Source: an uncultured Opitutia bacterium
Lineage (GTDB): Bacteria > Verrucomicrobiota > Verrucomicrobiia > Opitutales > UBA953
Assembly: GCA_903895475.1 (NCBI GenBank)
Contig: CAITUF010000127.1
Span: 1 to 10,775, forward strand
Direction: 5' to 3'
DNA: 10,775 nucleotides
Shown here: piece after piece, positions 7,784-10,775 of the stretch
Layout of the letters: the number at the start of each line of letters is the position of its first letter
Numbering within the stretch: the stretch's first letter is position 1
Made by a program: the position numbers and the translations under genes
Notes under the pieces: model-generated
What the model was told of the DNA's origin: nothing
The model's input: the letters and a program-made list of their open reading frames with translations, nothing else
Databases searched by the model: none

Positions 7784-8989
7784 TTACGAACCGCCGCGGC
7801 GGATTTCGGAGCCCTCGAAGCGAATCGAGACACGCCAGACCTTCTTCACACGCGTCAGGATGCGGCCCGTGATAGGCTCCACGCTTTCGGGAATCTCAAT
7901 GCGGTGCAGGTCCACGACCGCGTGGAAGCCACGCTCCGAGAAGATATCGATGAACATCGCGATGGCCAAAGCATCATCGAAAACGGGCGTCTCGGTATTG
8001 ACGTGGGCCTGACCGGAGATGGCGTGGGAACGGATGATCGGCAGGAACTTATCCTGGATGAGGTCGATGACGCGACGGAAGGTCACCGCATGGCGGTCCG
8101 CATAGTCGTCGAGACGGCGGACGAGGTCCTGACGGGCGTGCTGGACAATCTGCGACGACAGCGGGATCGGCGAGATTAAGTCATAGGTCTCTTCCGACAG
8201 CTCCAAGGAACTCTGATACTGCAACTCCTTGATGATACGGGCCTGGACCTCGGGCAATGACCCGTGGGAATTAATGAAGTGGTAGTGGAAGATGTCGCGC
8301 AGCGACTGCAAGGGCTCGTACGTCCGTTCCTTAAAGATACGGTAACGATTGCGGGCGGACTCCGCACTTAAGTCGGTCTTACGAATCTCGGGGATCGGGG
8401 TCCCGTCGACCTTCGCACGCTCGCTGAGGGCGAGAGCCTCGGCACCACGCTTTAATTGCCGGCGGACGGATTCGTTCTCATCGATGAACAGGACAAGGAT
8501 ATGAAAATGGGGCTTCGGGAAACGGACGCCCTCGGGGGAATGCCGAAACTCCTGGCGCAACTCATTCAGCCGAGCGAAGAGGTGCTTTAAGCACTCTACC
8601 TGGACAATCGAACGAGGGAAACCATCGACGACAGCTCCCGTCTCAAACTGCGGCTCTAAGAGCTTGCGGAAGAGCAACTCCACCACTTCGCGGTCGCCCA
8701 CCAGCATACCCGCATCGATTCGCTTCTTGGCTTCGGGACTATCCAGAAGGTCACTGACCACGATGGGCTCAGCGCCGTAGTCGCGATACTGCAGAATGAA
8801 CTGCGTGTTGGTACCCTTACCTGCACCCGGGGCACCGTTCAGCCAGAAGATCTCCCGGGGAAACGCCAGCTTGGCTCGGCCGAACTCGCGCTCTAGGGAA
8901 GCCCAGACGGAGTCGAAGATGATCTGGGCATCTTTGACTTCTAAATCTGAGACCGAACTACCGGAAGGCCTAGTTTGAGCGTCGCTCAT
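7784..8989 (-). CDS. Adenylate kinase-like nucleoside monophosphate kinase with long terminal extensions
   Basis: A protein of about 401 residues whose central part (about 45-255) is a nucleoside monophosphate kinase: Walker A GAPGAGKGT (52-60), DGFPRS (122-127) and Arg-rich LID/closing residues including RRQLKRG (176-182) and RKTDLSAESARNRY (203-216). Such enzymes transfer phosphate between ATP and AMP or another NMP in the cytoplasm. The LID has no zinc-binding cysteines. Ordinary adenylate kinases are roughly 180-220 residues with the P-loop near the N-terminus; here about 45 residues precede it and about 140 follow the core, the tail being of no family I recognise. I prefer ATG at 8989, giving an N-terminus MSDAQTRPSG; an in-frame GTG at 9001 would add four residues. 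Neither has a good Shine-Dalgarno. It is 56 bases downstream of the secreted orphan gene and converges with DUF1501. AMP specificity is inferred; UMP/CMP or another NMP is possible. Confidence 0.85.
   Translation of the reverse strand: MSDAQTRPSGSSVSDLEVKDAQIIFDSVWASLEREFGRAKLAFPREIFWLNGAPGAGKGTNTQFILQYRDYGAEPIVVSDLLDSPEAKKRIDAGMLVGDREVVELLFRKLLEPQFETGAVVDGFPRSIVQVECLKHLFARLNELRQEFRHSPEGVRFPKPHFHILVLFIDENESVRRQLKRGAEALALSERAKVDGTPIPEIRKTDLSAESARNRYRIFKERTYEPLQSLRDIFHYHFINSHGSLPEVQARIIKELQYQSSLELSEETYDLISPIPLSSQIVQHARQDLVRRLDDYADRHAVTFRRVIDLIQDKFLPIIRSHAISGQAHVNTETPVFDDALAIAMFIDIFSERGFHAVVDLHRIEIPESVEPITGRILTRVKKVWRVSIRFEGSEIRRGGS
7791..7802. repeat. 12-base GC-only perfect palindrome at the convergent gene junction
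   Basis: CCGCCGCGGCGG is a perfect palindrome lying inside the last codons of the adenylate kinase-like gene (Arg-Arg-Gly-Gly), 18 bases after the DUF1501 stop. On the plus strand it can form a 4-bp stem with a 4-base loop, flanked by CGAA and TTCG that could extend the stem across a 2-base bulge. It is the only hairpin-like element at this junction and could slow polymerase, but it lacks a clear U-tract, so calling it a terminator would be speculative. In GC-rich coding DNA it may be chance. Confidence 0.35.
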
Positions 8990-9045
8990 GAGGGGAAGCA
9001 CGCAAGATTGAGCCGACCGAACCTAACTGCGAGGCGAAAAACGGG

Positions 9046-9930
9046 CTATTTTCCTTCAGAACCCCTCGTTTTGACCTGATCGGTACCGACTGGCACCACC
9101 GGCAAACCAGCGTCCGTCGAGCGATTACGACGGAATTGGTAGCGATTAATGTCCTGCATGGAGATTTGATCGACGGACTTGGGCTTCGCACGATCGGAAG
9201 CCATCAGCGGGGCCACGTTGTAGCGACTGTTTGATTCGGTGGTCAGGCGTTCGTCCCAACCAGCGACATCGGCGGTACGACGCGCCCACGGGGAAGTCGG
9301 CCGCTCGACCGACTTTACTTCAATCAAGTTCTTATCCTGAGCATTACCGCGCTCAAAGGTATCCACCAAATCTACTTCCGCTTTCTTGCGACCAAAAGTA
9401 TCGAACTTGCCGCTCCAAGTATCCATGGTGACCAAATTCTCGCGCGAGTATGGCCGTTCGCCGCCGAGCTCCGCGGACTTAGTTTCGTAACGCTTCTCGA
9501 TGAGGTTGGAGCCCTTCGCCGCATTCTTCAGCGCGGAGTCAACATCCACGGTGGGGTCGACCATCTTATTTCCATTACTGAACGGACTCTTTCCGCTCAT
9601 CGAGAAACCGTTGAGGCGACGGCCATCCGCCGAGACCAAGTCCTGAGAACTACCGCCGGTGGACTCGACCTTACTCGAACCTGGCAAAGACTGCCCAGGC
9701 GCACGCTCAGTTGGGCGAGTACCGCCGATGGTCGTCTTGGGAGCCAGCGGGGCGCTGGGGTCAATCGGACGTCCATCCGCATCGTAACGGATGACCTGGG
9801 TCCCTTCGACACCGCCTTCGGCCGTCACGGTATACCCAGAGACCTTCGGTTTCTCGGCCGCCGAAACCAGACATAGCCAGCCAGGCGCGCAAGCGACCAG
9901 GAAGGCGATGGTGGAGGGGCGGAAGGACAC
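9046..9930 (-). CDS. Hypothetical secreted protein
   Basis: I do not recognise this 294-residue protein. The GTG at 9930 is chosen because only it includes a signal peptide: Arg4, a hydrophobic stretch from about 7 to 23 and a cleavage site VSA-AE near 24/25; no ATG or GTG lies between it and the glycogen phosphorylase stop, and the next internal Met is at about residue 110. The mature part has no cysteine, no membrane segment, and is rich in Gly, Ser, Thr, Pro, Lys, Arg, Asp and Glu, suggesting a largely disordered or extended, soluble envelope protein. The N-terminal third is Pro/Gly/Ser-rich (55-100). Two related segments, SNLIEKRYETKS (141-152) and KNLIEVKSVERP (200-211), hint at a weak internal repeat. 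The position between glycogen phosphorylase (45-base gap) and the kinase gene (56-base gap) suggests co-transcription but gives no clear function for an exported protein. Confidence 0.75.
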   Translation of the reverse strand: MSFRPSTIAFLVACAPGWLCLVSAAEKPKVSGYTVTAEGGVEGTQVIRYDADGRPIDPSAPLAPKTTIGGTRPTERAPGQSLPGSSKVESTGGSSQDLVSADGRRLNGFSMSGKSPFSNGNKMVDPTVDVDSALKNAAKGSNLIEKRYETKSAELGGERPYSRENLVTMDTWSGKFDTFGRKKAEVDLVDTFERGNAQDKNLIEVKSVERPTSPWARRTADVAGWDERLTTESNSRYNVAPLMASDRAKPKSVDQISMQDINRYQFRRNRSTDAGLPVVPVGTDQVKTRGSEGK

Positions 9931-9940
9931 GACCCCGCCA

Positions 9941-9970
9941 GATTGAGGGGTTTCCGGCCCGACCTCAACC
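9941..9970. repeat. Inverted repeat between glgP and the secreted orphan gene
   Basis: GATTGAGG (9941-9948) and CCTCAACC (9963-9970) can pair. In the minus-strand transcript this gives an 8-bp stem including one G-U pair around a 14-base loop. It fills most of the 45-base spacer after the glycogen phosphorylase stop and ends about 10 bases before the GTG start of the next gene. No U-tract follows, so a standard intrinsic terminator is unlikely; an RNA stability or translation-limiting hairpin is possible. Chance occurrence cannot be excluded. Confidence 0.35.
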
Positions 9971-9975
9971 CTGAC

Positions 9976-10775
9976 TTAACGGGGAATGGGCTGGGATTTC
10001 GCCTGCCAAATATGCTTAGCATAGTCGGCAATAGACCGGTCCGAGGAGAATTTAGCACAACGGGCAACGTTGCGAATGGCCATGGCCGCCCAACGGCGAC
10101 GGTTAGCGAAAGCCTGCTCTGCCCTGCCCTGAGCTTCCACATAGCTCCGGAAATCGGCGAGCACGAGATACGGATCGCCACCGGCAACAAGCGAATCGGC
10201 GACTGGCGACAAGGCCCCCGGCTGCTCGGGCGTGAAGGCATCTGAGCGGAGCCAATCCAACAAGGCCGCTAACTCGGGATCGGAGTGTAAGACCGCCTCG
10301 GGGGAATATCCGCGGGCGTAGAGCTCCGCGACCTCTTCGACCTGCAGGCCGAAGATGAAGATATTTTCATCCCCGACTTCCTCATGAATCTCAACGTTCG
10401 CCCCATCCATCGTCCCGATGGTGACGGCCCCGTTCAGGGCGAGTTTCATATTACCCGTTCCCGAGGCCTCCTTACCCGCCGTGGAAATCTGCTCAGACAA
10501 ATCGGCCGCCGGGATAATCTGCTCGGCGAGCGAGACGCGGTAGTCGGGTAAGAAGACTACCTTTAACATGCCACGAACGCGCGGGTCATTATTGATGACG
10601 GCGCCGATGCGATTGATCGCATGGATGATGTGTTTGGCCAAGGCGTAGCCGGGGGCGGCCTTCGCACCGAAAATACATACCCGCGGCTGCACGTGTGCCT
10701 CCTGGTTATTGAGGATTTTTCGGTAAAGATGCAGAATATGCAGTAAGTTAAGGTGCTGCCGCTTGTACTCATGGA
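9976..10775 (-). CDS. glgP: Glycogen/alpha-glucan phosphorylase, C-terminal part
   Basis: The last 265 residues of a glycogen phosphorylase, which releases glucose 1-phosphate from alpha-1,4-glucans using phosphate and pyridoxal 5'-phosphate in the cytoplasm. The reading frame is open to the window edge (first codon at 10771-10773) and starts with HEYKRQHLN, a strongly conserved block. Then come RIGAVINNDP, the block LKVVFLPDYRVSLAEQIIPA, and the cofactor region STAGKEASGTGNMKLALNG, where Lys (codon 10444-10446) is the PLP-binding residue, followed by GTMDGANVEI and GDENIFIFG. The C-terminus (FSSDRSIADYAKHIW) matches the normal end of the family, so nothing is truncated on this side; full-length enzymes are about 800-850 residues, so roughly two thirds lies outside. 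It is upstream of the secreted orphan and kinase genes on the same strand. The role is glycogen breakdown; the family call is very secure. Confidence 0.96.
   Translation of the reverse strand, partial: HEYKRQHLNLLHILHLYRKILNNQEAHVQPRVCIFGAKAAPGYALAKHIIHAINRIGAVINNDPRVRGMLKVVFLPDYRVSLAEQIIPAADLSEQISTAGKEASGTGNMKLALNGAVTIGTMDGANVEIHEEVGDENIFIFGLQVEEVAELYARGYSPEAVLHSDPELAALLDWLRSDAFTPEQPGALSPVADSLVAGGDPYLVLADFRSYVEAQGRAEQAFANRRRWAAMAIRNVARCAKFSSDRSIADYAKHIWQAKSQPIPR

Noticed and set aside
7787..7810. Intrinsic terminator at the convergent junction
   Set aside because: The palindrome gives a stem of only 4 bp with a small loop plus a bulged extension and is not followed by a U-tract on either strand.
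7904..8179. 91-residue plus-strand frame opposite the kinase gene
   Set aside because: Antisense shadow of the kinase C-terminal extension. The extension is in frame with the recognised kinase core with no stop, and the plus-strand product shows no domain or start signal.
8990..9001. GTG at 9001 as the start of the kinase gene
   Set aside because: It adds only four residues (MLPL), has no better upstream signal, and the ATG at 8989 is the simpler choice. It cannot be fully excluded.
9035..9060. Possible A/T-rich hairpin (GAAAA/TTTTC) just after the orphan gene's stop on the minus strand
   Set aside because: Only a 5-bp stem made mostly of A-U pairs; too weak to call a terminator or regulatory element.
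1..10775. Mobile elements, CRISPR arrays, tRNA or rRNA genes, and horizontally acquired islands
   Set aside because: No transposase, integrase, direct-repeat array, terminal inverted repeats or structured RNA pattern was seen, and base composition and codon style look even across all genes.

Overview
The window reads as chromosomal DNA of a GC-rich member of the PVC group, most likely Verrucomicrobiota (possibly class Opitutae). The main pointer is the pair of large secreted protein families typical of Planctomycetes and Verrucomicrobia: a protein combining planctomycete cytochrome, DUF1549, LamG-like and DUF1553 domains, followed directly by a Tat-exported DUF1501 protein. The phylum call is inference from gene content. 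There is no rRNA, tRNA, CRISPR array, insertion sequence or integrase, and coding density is nearly complete, with no gene-free stretch longer than about 60 bases.

Positions 1-7772 hold five plus-strand genes packed like one operon: the C-terminus of a sialate O-acetylesterase-type SGNH esterase (ends 353), a CotH-type secreted kinase-like protein (350-1549), a secreted alpha/beta-hydrolase esterase (1568-2455), the 1303-residue cytochrome/DUF1549/LamG/DUF1553 protein (2456-6367) and the DUF1501 protein (6369-7772). Junctions are a 4-base ATGA overlap, an 18-base gap, a direct TAG-ATG abutment and a 1-base gap. The four complete products all carry apparent export signals (three Sec, one Tat), so this looks like an envelope or extracellular module. 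The two esterases and the LamG-like domain suggest acetylated or otherwise esterified glycans as substrate, but no glycoside hydrolase, sulfatase or transporter lies in the window to confirm that.

Positions 7784-10775 hold three minus-strand genes, convergent with the first group across only 11 bases. In transcription order they are the C-terminal third of glycogen phosphorylase (5' end beyond the window), a secreted 294-residue protein of unknown function starting at GTG, and a nucleoside monophosphate (adenylate) kinase-like protein of about 401 residues with large N- and C-terminal extensions. Gaps of 45 and 56 bases suggest co-transcription.

Most of the window is recognisable PVC-type content. 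The items I consider least explained are the CotH-like kinase inside an export/esterase operon, the C-terminal extension of the adenylate kinase-like protein, and the secreted orphan between glgP and that kinase. None is proven to be a new system from sequence alone.
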